From: G963676655 sp963676655
Lineage (GTDB): Bacteria > Verrucomicrobiota > Lentisphaeria > Victivallales > Victivallaceae
Assembly: GCA_963676655.2 (NCBI GenBank)
Contig: CAXXKX010000002.1
Location: 868,001-932,000, forward strand
Direction: 5' to 3'
Length of the DNA: 64,000 nt
Positions 8,674-17,481 of this stretch are shown here, piece by piece (within the stretch, counting starts at the first letter, position 1; each line of letters begins with the position of its first letter). The position numbers and the translations under genes are program-made. A model generated the notes under the pieces. That model made no database searches. It saw nothing but the letters and a program-made list of their open reading frames with translations, and was not told where the DNA came from.

Positions 8674-10830
8674 TTACGGGGGGCTGGTTGCTTGTTCCGC
8701 CCTTGTGATGATCTCATCCTGCTCAAGCGGAGAGAGGTCTATGAAACGCGCATTCAGTCCGGCGATGCGGACGATAAGGTCAGGATATTGTTCTGGAAGA
8801 TTCCGGGCTTTGCGCAGCATGTTTGCATCCAGTGCATTGATTTGCAGTTCCTGTCCGCCTGCTTTGAAAAAGGTTGAAACAGTTGAAGTGAGAATGTCGC
8901 TTCCAAACTGGCCCAGTTGCAGTGTCAGGTTTAAATTATAAATGCCCGAAAACCAATGTGAGGCGTTTAACTTTAAGACGCTGTTCAATAAAGAGGTCGG
9001 ACCTTTCAGCTGGGTGCCGACAATCGCGCCTATACTGTCGCCAACGGGGTGTCCGGCCTTGCGTCCGTCAAGGGTGTGGCCGATTCCTGCTCCGTCAATA
9101 TGATGCAGCGAGCGCACAACATGACAAAGAGCAAAAGGCGGTAAACCGGCATCGCTTGCCACTTTGCGCAATGCACGGTCGCGACATTTGTTAAGTTCAA
9201 CTCCCAGGTCATCAACATAATCATTATCATTACCCCAGCGTGGGACACTGGATATCAAGTTTAGAACTTTGGAATCCTGTTTGTCTACTCCCTCGATCAG
9301 TTCCGATAATTTTAGTTTGTGGTGCTTTACAACTAAAAAGTCAACAACCGCCAAAGCGTTGATCGCATTGGCGGTCCCGCGAATGAAAACTCCATATATA
9401 TTGGAATAGGTCATCCCTTTGAGCAAATCCATGCCGGATTCAACGCAGCCATGACAACAGGCGCTGGTGAAAGGAAACGGCATATCTTCGGTATGACGCT
9501 CTATTTTTTCCATACGTTTTTTCAAGCCAATTTCGATACGCTCGTGTACCTGAGCCTCGTATGAATCAAGGATTTGTTCTGTTGTGATATCATTTGTGCT
9601 TATACCACGGATAACCATGTCGAGAACTTTCAGTTCATCAAAGCCCATGCCGAGAGAAAATGCGCTCTGGCAGCAATGCCCCGGGATACCTAATTCATTG
9701 CAGCCTATTATGCAATAATTACCGGCATGTTTTTCAGTCACACCGGCATCCAGTAGGCCCGGGATGATTTCATGGTCGTTGACCAGCATCGGCATGGAAC
9801 GTCCTTGCGTAAGCATTTCCATTGATTTACGCATGTTTTCAGGATTTATCTCTCGGTTCCAGCGCAGGAATAGTTGAGGATCGTTGACTGGTGTTTTATC
9901 AAAAGCATCAAGAAAAGCCCGGGTGGTTTCAACAAAATTATTTTCATCAGCGGCGGCACCGCCAATGGTGATGGCCTGGGTCTTCGAGCCGCTTCCCCAA
10001 ACTGGATTGGCGGCGATCTTCAATAAAAAAGCCCTGATGAAATTTACCGCTTGTTCCGGTCGTTCTTTTACTTCTGAATTAAAGTTTGCAAGGATGCGAT
10101 CGGGTCGCCCAATTGAGATTGAGTAGCCATGCCCTTCAATTACAGTGGCAAGGTGAACCAGTATGATCGCCTGGAGGCCTTCAAAAAGATTTCGTGCAGG
10201 TTTTGCCGGCACATGGCGGCAGGCTTCCGCGGTTCTATTTAAGCATTGCCTGATTTCCGGGTCAGGACAATTTGAGGCCGCGTTGGCTGTCGCTTCCGCG
10301 TATCTTCCGGTCCAATTTATCACGGCAGAGCAGGTTATTGCCATTGCTTCACGGTATTGAATATTCTCTTTGAAGCCTTGGTTTTTATCTTTTTCAATCC
10401 GTTTAAGAATTGCTTCAAGTCCCTGATTGACCACAAGATCGAAATCGATACTCAGGTGTCCGATCCCGGAGTCGCCGCCAAAACTTTTATCCGCCCAGTA
10501 CTGGCGAATCTCAACTGGTATCTTGCCATCAAGAAAATTCTTAAGCTTGGGATTTTCAAATTCGATTTGATTACGGGCGGTAAAGCCGAATTCCGGAAAC
10601 AGAACCCATTTGCGGAGGCCGGATGAGACATTCCCGGCAAAAACAGAGTTGCTTTCAAGGTCTAAAGTCATATTGTCAAGAATGTGCTTGAAAGTTAATG
10701 CCCGAAGCAATGGAGCGGGTTGATTCGAGTACTTTTTATGCGCCTCGGTTGCCAGCATTGCCCGTTCCAGGCAAACTGTGTCCTCTTTTGAAAATAAGTC
10801 TTTTTCAATCGATTTTATTAAATTATCCAT
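8674..10830 (-). CDS. Glycyl radical enzyme (PFL-like family)
   Basis: 718 residues from the ATG; a longer form would need a TTG start 72 bases upstream and is less likely. The catalytic Cys is in YCIIGCNELG (Cys377, with Glu379), and the C-terminal radical loop is LIVRIAGLNARF with Gly691. The usual loop is RVxGY, so Leu replaces Tyr after the glycine. The length is a little below pyruvate formate-lyase and glycerol/diol dehydratases. The substrate cannot be assigned. A radical-SAM activase is required by all known members, and none lies beside this gene or elsewhere in the window. The gene is divergent from rubrerythrin, which suits an oxygen-sensitive enzyme in an anaerobe. Confidence 0.85.
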   Translation of the reverse strand: MDNLIKSIEKDLFSKEDTVCLERAMLATEAHKKYSNQPAPLLRALTFKHILDNMTLDLESNSVFAGNVSSGLRKWVLFPEFGFTARNQIEFENPKLKNFLDGKIPVEIRQYWADKSFGGDSGIGHLSIDFDLVVNQGLEAILKRIEKDKNQGFKENIQYREAMAITCSAVINWTGRYAEATANAASNCPDPEIRQCLNRTAEACRHVPAKPARNLFEGLQAIILVHLATVIEGHGYSISIGRPDRILANFNSEVKERPEQAVNFIRAFLLKIAANPVWGSGSKTQAITIGGAAADENNFVETTRAFLDAFDKTPVNDPQLFLRWNREINPENMRKSMEMLTQGRSMPMLVNDHEIIPGLLDAGVTEKHAGNYCIIGCNELGIPGHCCQSAFSLGMGFDELKVLDMVIRGISTNDITTEQILDSYEAQVHERIEIGLKKRMEKIERHTEDMPFPFTSACCHGCVESGMDLLKGMTYSNIYGVFIRGTANAINALAVVDFLVVKHHKLKLSELIEGVDKQDSKVLNLISSVPRWGNDNDYVDDLGVELNKCRDRALRKVASDAGLPPFALCHVVRSLHHIDGAGIGHTLDGRKAGHPVGDSIGAIVGTQLKGPTSLLNSVLKLNASHWFSGIYNLNLTLQLGQFGSDILTSTVSTFFKAGGQELQINALDANMLRKARNLPEQYPDLIVRIAGLNARFIDLSPLEQDEIITRAEQATSPP

Positions 10831-11061
10831 AAGCCGGAAATTAGTTTTGAACAAGTTATGAGTGGTTTTTTGCGAAACAAACAAATAAATATATGTAAGC
10901 AATAGTTTTTTTCAAGACGGTAAACAAGACATTTTCATCGGAATTTGATTAGAATTAAATTTATTGAATGAATTGTGACAATAAACGGTTCGCAATAATT
11001 TAAATATGTTATATATTCAATTGTACACTATTTGTGATCAATAAGGTCAGGCGGATTATTT

Positions 11062-11094
11062 TGCGATAATACCGACGATTCCGGTATTATCGCA
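11062..11094. promoter_or_regulatory. Perfect 13-bp inverted repeat upstream of rubrerythrin
   Basis: TGCGATAATACCG (11062-11074) is followed by a 7-base spacer and its exact complement CGGTATTATCGCA (11082-11094). It ends 49 bases before the rubrerythrin ATG and has no T-run. It may be an operator, for instance for a Fur/PerR-like oxidative-stress regulator because of the GATAAT/ATTATC halves, or a stable 5' leader hairpin. Both are inference. Confidence 0.55.
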
Positions 11095-11143
11095 GAATAT
11101 TAATATCCAAAATATAAAACCAAACGTGGAAAGGAATTACAAC

Positions 11144-11644
11144 ATGGCTACAATGGACAACTTACAGGAAGCTTTCGCTGGTGAAAGTCAAGCTAATCGT
11201 AAATATCTGGCTTTTGCCAAAAAAGCGGATGAAGACGGCTTGCCGCAGGTCGCTAAACTTTTCAGGGCCGCCGCCGCCGCCGAAACGATTCATGCTCATG
11301 CGCATTTGAGAGTAATGGGCGGAATCAAGGGAACCACTGAAAACCTTGAAGAAGCGATTGAGGGCGAAGGCTTTGAATTCCAGAAAATGTATCCGGAATT
11401 TCTGGCGGAAGCCCAGGCGGAAGGAAATAAACAGGCCGAGTTTTCATTCAAAAACGCTTTGGCGGTTGAAGAAGTTCATCATGGTTTATACTCAAAAGCT
11501 CTGGAAGCGGTAAAAGCCGGCAGCGATATGGCGTCTACCCCGATTTTTGTCTGTCCGGTCTGCGGTAATACTGTAGAAGGCAGTGTGCCGGAAAAATGCC
11601 CGGTCTGCAATGTTCCCGGCAGCAAATTCAGCGAGATAGTTTAA
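11144..11644 (+). CDS. rbr: Rubrerythrin
   Basis: 166 residues. The N-terminal ferritin-like four-helix bundle carries diiron ligands in GESQANRKY (Glu13), AAETIHAHAH (Glu47, His50) and AVEEVHH. The C-terminal rubredoxin-like domain has CPVC (137-140) and CPVC (152-155) for a Fe(SCys)4 site. Rubrerythrins reduce hydrogen peroxide in the cytoplasm of anaerobes (family knowledge). The ATG is chosen over an upstream GTG because GGAAAGGAA sits at proper distance. The gene is monocistronic: a hairpin upstream, a strong terminator downstream, and the divergent glycyl radical enzyme on the other side. Length is normal for the short form of the family. Confidence 0.95.
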   Translation: MATMDNLQEAFAGESQANRKYLAFAKKADEDGLPQVAKLFRAAAAAETIHAHAHLRVMGGIKGTTENLEEAIEGEGFEFQKMYPEFLAEAQAEGNKQAEFSFKNALAVEEVHHGLYSKALEAVKAGSDMASTPIFVCPVCGNTVEGSVPEKCPVCNVPGSKFSEIV

Positions 11645-11668
11645 AGTTAAATCGTAGCTGATATTCAG

Positions 11669-11703
11669 GCCTCTTGAAATGCCATTTTCAGGAGGCTTTT
11701 TTT
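11669..11703 (+). terminator. Rho-independent terminator of rubrerythrin
   Basis: GCCTCTTGAAA pairs with TTTCAGGAGGC (one G-T wobble) around a short loop and is followed by seven T. Confidence 0.9.
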
Positions 11704-11807
11704 ATTTTAAGACAAACAAACAATTTTTCCTGTTTTAAAATTTAAATTTTTCTGCTATAGTTACTTCATTCTTTTTTTGAGGCAATAATCAGTAAGAGGG
11801 ATGTATT

Positions 11808-12647
11808 ATGCTGAAACAGATTCTGGATGAAACCCGCAGGCGCGCTTATGGTGACGGTTTTTTGTCATATGTCAAATTTTATGGAACGTTATTTCTGGGG
11901 TTTGTCCTGGTCATTGCGATTGGTGTTGGGATTGCGTTTAAAGATAAATTAAAAGCATATACGGATAACATGGTCTATCCAAAGGCGCAGAATATGCCCG
12001 CAAGCGTTAAGGTTTCACTTGATGACGCTTTAAAACAGTTGCAGAAGGCGATTGACAACAAGTGTCCGGATTTGAAAAAGTTGATGCGTCCGGGACTTAC
12101 AAAAGAACAGATTGCCAAACTGGTTGATAAATATGAAATGCCGCTGCCGGAGCCGATGTATAAACTTTACATGTGGCACGACGGCAGTAATCTTCCATCG
12201 ATGGGGTCAGTGGCGTCGGACCATAGTTTCGCGACGCTTGAGGGCGCGATGAGCAGTCTGGATAAAATCCGCGAATTAAATAAAGCTCTGGCTAAGAAAA
12301 ATAAACTGCCGGAGAATATGTATACCAGTAATCTTTTGTCGATTTACAGCAATAACAGCCTGGCCCTGCAATACGATTTGACCCGGAAGCCGGAAGAGGG
12401 GGCTTATGTGATGAGTTTCTTCAAACCCGGCTTTTTCTGCTTTTTTCCTTCCCTGAGGAATGCGCTGACCGCGATTGCCGAATGTTATGAATCGGGGGCA
12501 TTCAAGGTGGTTGAATCAACCAGCAAGACGTCGATCCATGATCGTAACTCAATTATTGCCGACGGTAAAGCCTGGAAGTTGCATGTCGATGGAAAGAAGG
12601 CCGTTCCGATATTGGGCAAATATGGCAGTTTTACCAAAAATAAATGA
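11808..12647 (+). CDS. Membrane-anchored SMI1/KNR4-like protein
   Basis: 279 residues. A short cytoplasmic N-terminus precedes one transmembrane helix (about 23-45, FYGTLFLGFVLVIAIGVGIAF). The soluble part from about residue 60 resembles the SMI1/KNR4 (SUKH) fold: an initial helix ALKQLQKAIDNKCPDL, then GLTKEQIAKLVDKYEMPLPEPMYKLYMWHDG, which is the characteristic P-x-x-hhxLYxxHDG block. SUKH domains are best known as immunity proteins or scaffolds (family knowledge). No toxin gene adjoins it here, so an immunity role is not supported. The gene stands alone between the rubrerythrin terminator and a gene-poor region. Confidence 0.65.
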   Translation: MLKQILDETRRRAYGDGFLSYVKFYGTLFLGFVLVIAIGVGIAFKDKLKAYTDNMVYPKAQNMPASVKVSLDDALKQLQKAIDNKCPDLKKLMRPGLTKEQIAKLVDKYEMPLPEPMYKLYMWHDGSNLPSMGSVASDHSFATLEGAMSSLDKIRELNKALAKKNKLPENMYTSNLLSIYSNNSLALQYDLTRKPEEGAYVMSFFKPGFFCFFPSLRNALTAIAECYESGAFKVVESTSKTSIHDRNSIIADGKAWKLHVDGKKAVPILGKYGSFTKNK

Positions 12648-13016
12648 TTGCCGGTCCCGTTAGATGAAGGCCAATATAACATCATAATTCAAAAAACTGG
12701 ATGCTTCAGGGATTTGGGATGGTTGGGGTTTGAGTTAAAATTTAATAGTCTCATTAGTCTCAATAGTCCCAAACAATCAAAAACTTCGACTTTTGCCGGT
12801 CCCGTTCGCTTAGGAGTCATTCAAAAATAACTGAAACTTTTTACTGGCGTCTCAAGGGAACTTTCGGCACCGCCGGTTCATTACATAGCCAAGGCTATGC
12901 GCCTCGCCGACAAAGCAGGAATTTCTCCCCGATACCCTCGGGATAAAATTCCATTTATTTCTTTACAACTCCTTACGTCTTGTTATTGATTATCTCAATT
13001 TTTATTTGTTCGGCTA
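12648..13016. other. Intergenic region with short repeats
   Basis: No gene is supported. TGCCGGTCCCGTT occurs twice (near 12650 and 12794). A triple 9-bp repeat lies at 12744-12770, and CATAGCC-AA-GGCTATG forms a hairpin at 12884-12899. The stretch at about 12840-12960 has a more GC-rich, coding-like composition but no open frame, and may be a relic. Confidence 0.4.
12744..12770. repeat. Three tandem 9-bp units
   Basis: AATAGTCTC, ATTAGTCTC, AATAGTCCC in direct succession. This is one of several short tandem repeats seen only between genes in this window. Confidence 0.6.
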
Positions 13017-13067
13017 TTGACAATCCTTGAAAGATAATGTAAAATATAAAAAATGCAACGTTGCATT
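13017..13067 (+). promoter_or_regulatory. Promoter and LacI-type operator
   Basis: TTGACA (13017-13022), a 17-base spacer and TAAAAT (13040-13045) form the promoter. A perfect 16-bp palindrome AATGCAACGTTGCATT (13052-13067) covers the expected transcription start. The central CG with GCAAC/GTTGC halves is the hallmark of LacI/PurR operators, so the regulator encoded just downstream probably represses itself. Confidence 0.85.
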
Positions 13068-13099
13068 AAATTTCAATGAAAAGAAAGTGAGACTGCGGA

Positions 13100-14092
13100 A
13101 TGGCCGTAACAATGTCAGACATAGCGAAGCACACCGGGAGTTCTATTTCCTCGGTTTCCGCCGCTTTGAAAGGTAATCGCAGTACCGCCAAAGTGTCGGA
13201 GAAGAAACGGCGGCAAATTCTGGAGGCCGCCAAACAGCTTGGTTATCGTCCATCGCATGCGGCGAGAACTTTGAAGATTGGTAAAACAATGGTTTTAGGC
13301 ATGGCGATCGGTGAAATTCATACTCCATATTACGGGGAAATGACCAGCCTGTTGATGGAGGAAGCGGAGAAATACGGTTACAGTGTTCAGACTTATGTGA
13401 CCAATTGGGACAAGACCAGGAAAAGTAAAGCAATCGATTTATTGCTTGGCGGCCGATGTGATGGAATCCTGGATTTCGATAGCGGCATATTTCCTGAACA
13501 TATGGTTCAATATGAGTATATCATGAAGCATAAAGTGCCGGTTGTTGTTTTTTCAGATCCGATTTCAGGCTTTTCGCATATTGGAAAAAACTGGGAAAGC
13601 GGCTTTATTGAAACTGCGGAGTATTTATTGTCCAAAGGAATATCCAGAATAATGTTTCTGGGGGATCATGTTGATATTCTTGATCGTCCCAAGCTCAGGT
13701 CAATGGTTTATATATTCAAGAAATACGGGTTGGAACTGGAAATGGTTGAATGTCATAATAAACCGGATAACGTTTACAAGTTCGGTTGTGATTTCAAGGC
13801 GCTGGAAAATCGGCCTCAGGTGATCATGACTGAAAATGATACGCTGGCCAATGCTTTGCTTAAAGGATTGTCAGTGGCCGGGGTGAAGGTTCCCGGTGAA
13901 GTCGGGGTTATCGGTTACAATAATACGAATTTCAGCCGGTTTACAATTCCGTCCCTGACCACAATTGGTTTTGATAAAGTTTTGTTTGTTCGTAAAGCGG
14001 TGGAGGCAATAATCAAAATGATCGATGACGAATCAAGCGGGAAAATGGAATTTATTCTTCCCACTTATCTGGTAAAACGCGATAGTGTGTAA
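13100..14092 (+). CDS. LacI-family transcriptional regulator
   Basis: 330 residues. The N-terminal helix-turn-helix and hinge helix (TMSDIAKHTGSSISSVSAAL, then LGYRPSHAARTLK) match LacI/GalR proteins. The rest is the periplasmic-binding-protein-like effector domain, including VLGMAIGEIHTPYYGEM near its start and PGEVGVIGYNNTNFSRFTIPSLTTI near its end. It should bind a sugar or sugar derivative and release DNA. A perfect palindrome lies at its own promoter. The following pseudopilin gene (115 bases away) and the GH20-led genes beyond it are its likely targets, judged by the arrangement repeated at 1058 and 24638. Confidence 0.92.
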   Translation: MAVTMSDIAKHTGSSISSVSAALKGNRSTAKVSEKKRRQILEAAKQLGYRPSHAARTLKIGKTMVLGMAIGEIHTPYYGEMTSLLMEEAEKYGYSVQTYVTNWDKTRKSKAIDLLLGGRCDGILDFDSGIFPEHMVQYEYIMKHKVPVVVFSDPISGFSHIGKNWESGFIETAEYLLSKGISRIMFLGDHVDILDRPKLRSMVYIFKKYGLELEMVECHNKPDNVYKFGCDFKALENRPQVIMTENDTLANALLKGLSVAGVKVPGEVGVIGYNNTNFSRFTIPSLTTIGFDKVLFVRKAVEAIIKMIDDESSGKMEFILPTYLVKRDSV

Positions 14093-14207
14093 TAAATAAT
14101 AATAGTAAAGAAAGGGAACCAATAAAACAAAAAATGATCTTAATTCGATGTTTATTAAACTGAATGATTAAACTGCAAGCTAAAATGCAAAAAAGGAGTA
14201 AGGATAA

Positions 14208-14972
14208 ATGAAAAGAGCAGAAAATAAAATTTCAGAAAAAGAAAAGGTTTTTACTTTGATTGAATTGCTGGTTGTGATTGCGATAATAGCGATACTCGCG
14301 TCAATGTTGCTGCCGGCGCTGGGCAAAGCCAGAGAATCCGCCCGGAAAACCGCCTGTATAAATAATATGAAACAGTTGGGGCTGGCTTTTCAGCTTTATA
14401 CTCAAGCGTATGATGAATGGCTTCCGGCGATTTGCACTGCCGATAAAAGATCTTATGACGACTTTTTGGGCGGTGGCTTTGATGGACGGAATTTAACGCT
14501 GGCTCAGCAGAAATATAACTACGCGATTTTAGGTACAGGCTCGAGACTTTATTTCTGTCCGTCTTCTGTCAAAATAACCGGAGTCCCTTACGAGCGCGGC
14601 GATACTCCCGCGAACGTCGGGTATCCGCGTTGCTATTCGATGAATTCAGTCGGGCCCGGATGTATAGATTATACCAACCGATCTAAAATGTATCTGCGTT
14701 TGCCGCAATTCCGCCATGCCAAGAAATATATTCTGTTGGGTGAACGCGGTTATCCTGGTGCGCTGCATGTCCAGGGCAGTAATTCATCCGCCGACCTTGA
14801 TTACAATATGTATACTCAGGATTATCCGATGATGGTTCATAACGGTTTTACCAATTTTCTGGTGATCGACGGACATGTTGAGACTTTCAAATCGATCACG
14901 GTCAACGCCGGCAATACCGACATGGTCAAGAATATGTGGGGCTCCACATACTGGGGCGGCGAAGGTTTATGA
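14208..14972 (+). CDS. Pseudopilin-like protein with H-X9-DG motif
   Basis: 254 residues. A basic leader of about 16 residues is followed by FTLIELLVVIAIIAILASML and GKARESARKTACINNMKQLG. Val stands where prepilin peptidase normally needs Gly (-1); Glu +5 is kept. The C-terminal VHNGFTNFLVIDGHVETF fits H-X9-DG exactly. AAGGAGTAAGG is a strong ribosome site. A cluster of three or four cysteines in the middle could form disulfides. It precedes the exported GH20 gene. A structural or glycan-handling role at the cell surface is inferred only from context. Confidence 0.85.
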   Translation: MKRAENKISEKEKVFTLIELLVVIAIIAILASMLLPALGKARESARKTACINNMKQLGLAFQLYTQAYDEWLPAICTADKRSYDDFLGGGFDGRNLTLAQQKYNYAILGTGSRLYFCPSSVKITGVPYERGDTPANVGYPRCYSMNSVGPGCIDYTNRSKMYLRLPQFRHAKKYILLGERGYPGALHVQGSNSSADLDYNMYTQDYPMMVHNGFTNFLVIDGHVETFKSITVNAGNTDMVKNMWGSTYWGGEGL

Positions 14973-15184
14973 TCCCAAACCGGGGTGTTTACACCTCCGG
15001 ATATTAAAATCAAGTACATATTCAGCTTGAAAAAGTTGAGTCTAGACAAGAAAGATTATGATATTTGAAAGCCTGATTAAATCAGGTGAAAGAAAATATT
15101 CTTTAAATTTTTCGTTCTGCCAATACAAAATTGGCCCATAAAAATCATAAATATATCAATGTAATCAGGGAAATACGTCAAAAC

Positions 15185-17416
15185 ATGTTTATAAGAGAAC
15201 AAAGTGTTCCGGAACGCATAGAAGTTGATGGATCGGATTTAGAAGCAATGCATGTTCCTGCAAATAAAACGATATCAGGAAGCTGTATTTGGAAGCTGTT
15301 ACTGGGTGTCAGTCTAATGGTCATGCTCTCTGTTGCCAACGGGGCGACATTCAAATATAACCGGATGCCAGGCTCGGCGAAAGGAACGTTTACGACTATT
15401 CCCGGCGGGTTCCGGCTTTCAATGCAAAAAACACCTGGCTCCAAAAACTTTGTCGAAGCGATAACTAAACCTGATGCAGGCATCAAAAGGGGCGGTAAGA
15501 TCAGATTCAGCTGGCGTGGCGGCAAAGACAACCAAAAAACGGTTTTTGCCTTTTTTTTCAATCTCCGGAATATCCAGACCGGCAAGAATCAGTTTAAAAT
15601 ATGTCGCATCGGTTCGGCAGACGGTACTGAATGGCAAACAAAGACATTGGAGTTTGACCGGATATTCAAAACCGCGCTGGATAATTCGAAAATTATTTCT
15701 GCGCGTCTGGTGTTGAACGCCAGGGATAATCCCAATGAGGACTCATCGATTGAAATTAAAGATTTTGCCGTTGTTTACGACGCTCCGTGTGATTTGAACT
15801 ATAAATTTAACAGGAATGAAATTCCATTACGTATTATCCCAACCCCGCGTGAAATGAAAATTACATCAACGCGAGCTTTCATTCCACGGGCAGGGTTGAA
15901 CATTTTCTCATCAGACAAGAAAGTAGCGGATATGTTGGCTCGTGAACTGGCATATCTGGGTCTAAAAGCGTCGTCATCTTCTGTCATATCAGGTTCTTCA
16001 CATAAATTTGTCTTGAAACTTACTTCTGACAAAAAAAGTCCGGGTACGAACAACTGGCCCGCATTTCCAGCAAAGAAGCAGGGATACCATTTGACCATAA
16101 CTGATTCAGGGGCGACGATTACAGCCTCTGACCAGCGAGGCCTCTATAATGGTGTCAACTCTCTTTTGCAAATACTGGAGCAGTCGCTAAAATTCAAACG
16201 GCCGGTTCCTGTTGTCTCTATTAATGATTGGCCCGATTTTGAATTCCGGGCATTCCATATGCCATTTTATCGACCGTCTGTTTTAAAGGACGGCATGGCT
16301 GATACTGATATCGAAAAGGCAACTAAAATCTACGAGACTTTTTTTCGCCGACTTTCCCGCTATAAATATACGCATGTTTTTTTAATGATGTCTGCTAATA
16401 TGGAATTGCGCAAATATCATGATATGTGGGCTCCGATATATTCTCAGAATGATGTGAAAAAGATTGTAGCTATAGCCAAAGGTCTGGGGTTGAAAGTAAT
16501 CCCTCATATTCATACGCTGTCAGCCTTTGTTAAAAAAAGTAATCCGCAATATTCACGAATTCGTGCCCGGCTTGAGCCGCTGTTGGAGCCGGAAGTGATG
16601 CCGGCAAAGGGGCAAAGGCATGTGGCTGGAAGTAAATCGACTTTGCGGGTTCGCAATAAAGAAGTTATGCGTATGATAAAAAGTATTCTGGATGAAGTGA
16701 TAGAAGTATTCGATTATCCGGAAATAGTACACCTTGGCGGCGATGAAGCGGCCTTTTTTGCCGCTTCTCAGCCCGCAAGCATGGATCGAGGAAAACTTTT
16801 TGCCGATTATTATAATGAATTGAATAATTATGTTAAGAGCAAGGGGAGCCGGGCAATGATATGGTATGACATGCTTATAAGTTGTCAGGAACCGATTTTT
16901 TCGAATATTCCCGCCAGGATCAGACCCGGCAACGGAGGTCCGCCTTTAAATACTGCAGGAGCGGTGAAATATCTCGACAAAGATATCATGATCGCAGTAT
17001 GGCATTACGGTTATTCCTCGCCTGACCGGTATCCGACAATAGAATGGTTTCGTAAAAAAGGTTTTGATAATGTAATTGCCTGTTGCTGGTTTAGAAACAA
17101 AGATGCGTTGGTCCTTGCCAAAGACACCTGGAAAGATGGCGGGATTGGATTTATGGGGTCCGCATGGGCGCTCTCATGGCAACTCCGTTATGAAATGGGC
17201 AGCTTCATCAAAAAACGACCCAAAGCTCAAAAAGATCTGGCAATGAAGCGGCAATTCGCGCCTTTTCCTGTTGTAGCCGAGATCAGCTGGAATCCGGAAG
17301 ATGCCGTTGCTATGCAACCATGGGATGAGCGCGAACTTAAAGGCTATGATGATCCTTATACCTGGGTGAAAATCTGGATGTCTGAAATTATTCCTCCTGT
17401 TGTAATAACCGAATAA
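15185..17416 (+). CDS. Exported GH20 beta-hexosaminidase-like enzyme
   Basis: 743 residues from this ATG. The start is uncertain: TTG at 15131 and ATG at 15248 are also possible, and all include the hydrophobic signal WKLLLGVSLMVMLSVANG. Residues of about 56-197 form a beta-rich module that recurs twice in the giant protein at 18938. Next comes the GH20 N-terminal zincin-like domain (RIIPTPREMKI, YHLTITDSGATITASDQRGLYNGVNSLLQIL), then the barrel with VHLGGDEA, where Asp520-Glu521 is the catalytic pair of GH20. IPHIHT and MIWYDML fit the barrel pattern. The predicted reaction is release of terminal GlcNAc or GalNAc outside the cytoplasm. It is followed directly by a GH39-like gene. Confidence 0.85.
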   Translation: MFIREQSVPERIEVDGSDLEAMHVPANKTISGSCIWKLLLGVSLMVMLSVANGATFKYNRMPGSAKGTFTTIPGGFRLSMQKTPGSKNFVEAITKPDAGIKRGGKIRFSWRGGKDNQKTVFAFFFNLRNIQTGKNQFKICRIGSADGTEWQTKTLEFDRIFKTALDNSKIISARLVLNARDNPNEDSSIEIKDFAVVYDAPCDLNYKFNRNEIPLRIIPTPREMKITSTRAFIPRAGLNIFSSDKKVADMLARELAYLGLKASSSSVISGSSHKFVLKLTSDKKSPGTNNWPAFPAKKQGYHLTITDSGATITASDQRGLYNGVNSLLQILEQSLKFKRPVPVVSINDWPDFEFRAFHMPFYRPSVLKDGMADTDIEKATKIYETFFRRLSRYKYTHVFLMMSANMELRKYHDMWAPIYSQNDVKKIVAIAKGLGLKVIPHIHTLSAFVKKSNPQYSRIRARLEPLLEPEVMPAKGQRHVAGSKSTLRVRNKEVMRMIKSILDEVIEVFDYPEIVHLGGDEAAFFAASQPASMDRGKLFADYYNELNNYVKSKGSRAMIWYDMLISCQEPIFSNIPARIRPGNGGPPLNTAGAVKYLDKDIMIAVWHYGYSSPDRYPTIEWFRKKGFDNVIACCWFRNKDALVLAKDTWKDGGIGFMGSAWALSWQLRYEMGSFIKKRPKAQKDLAMKRQFAPFPVVAEISWNPEDAVAMQPWDERELKGYDDPYTWVKIWMSEIIPPVVITE

Positions 17417-17481
17417 TCATAATTTTGCTTACAGTAAGCTTACTTCGCAAATTAAATAAATTCAAAAAAAATGGACCGCAA

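Noticed and set aside
11808..12647. SMI1/KNR4-like protein as immunity part of a polymorphic toxin system
   Set aside because: No toxin, nuclease or secretion-associated gene is adjacent, and the protein is membrane-anchored.
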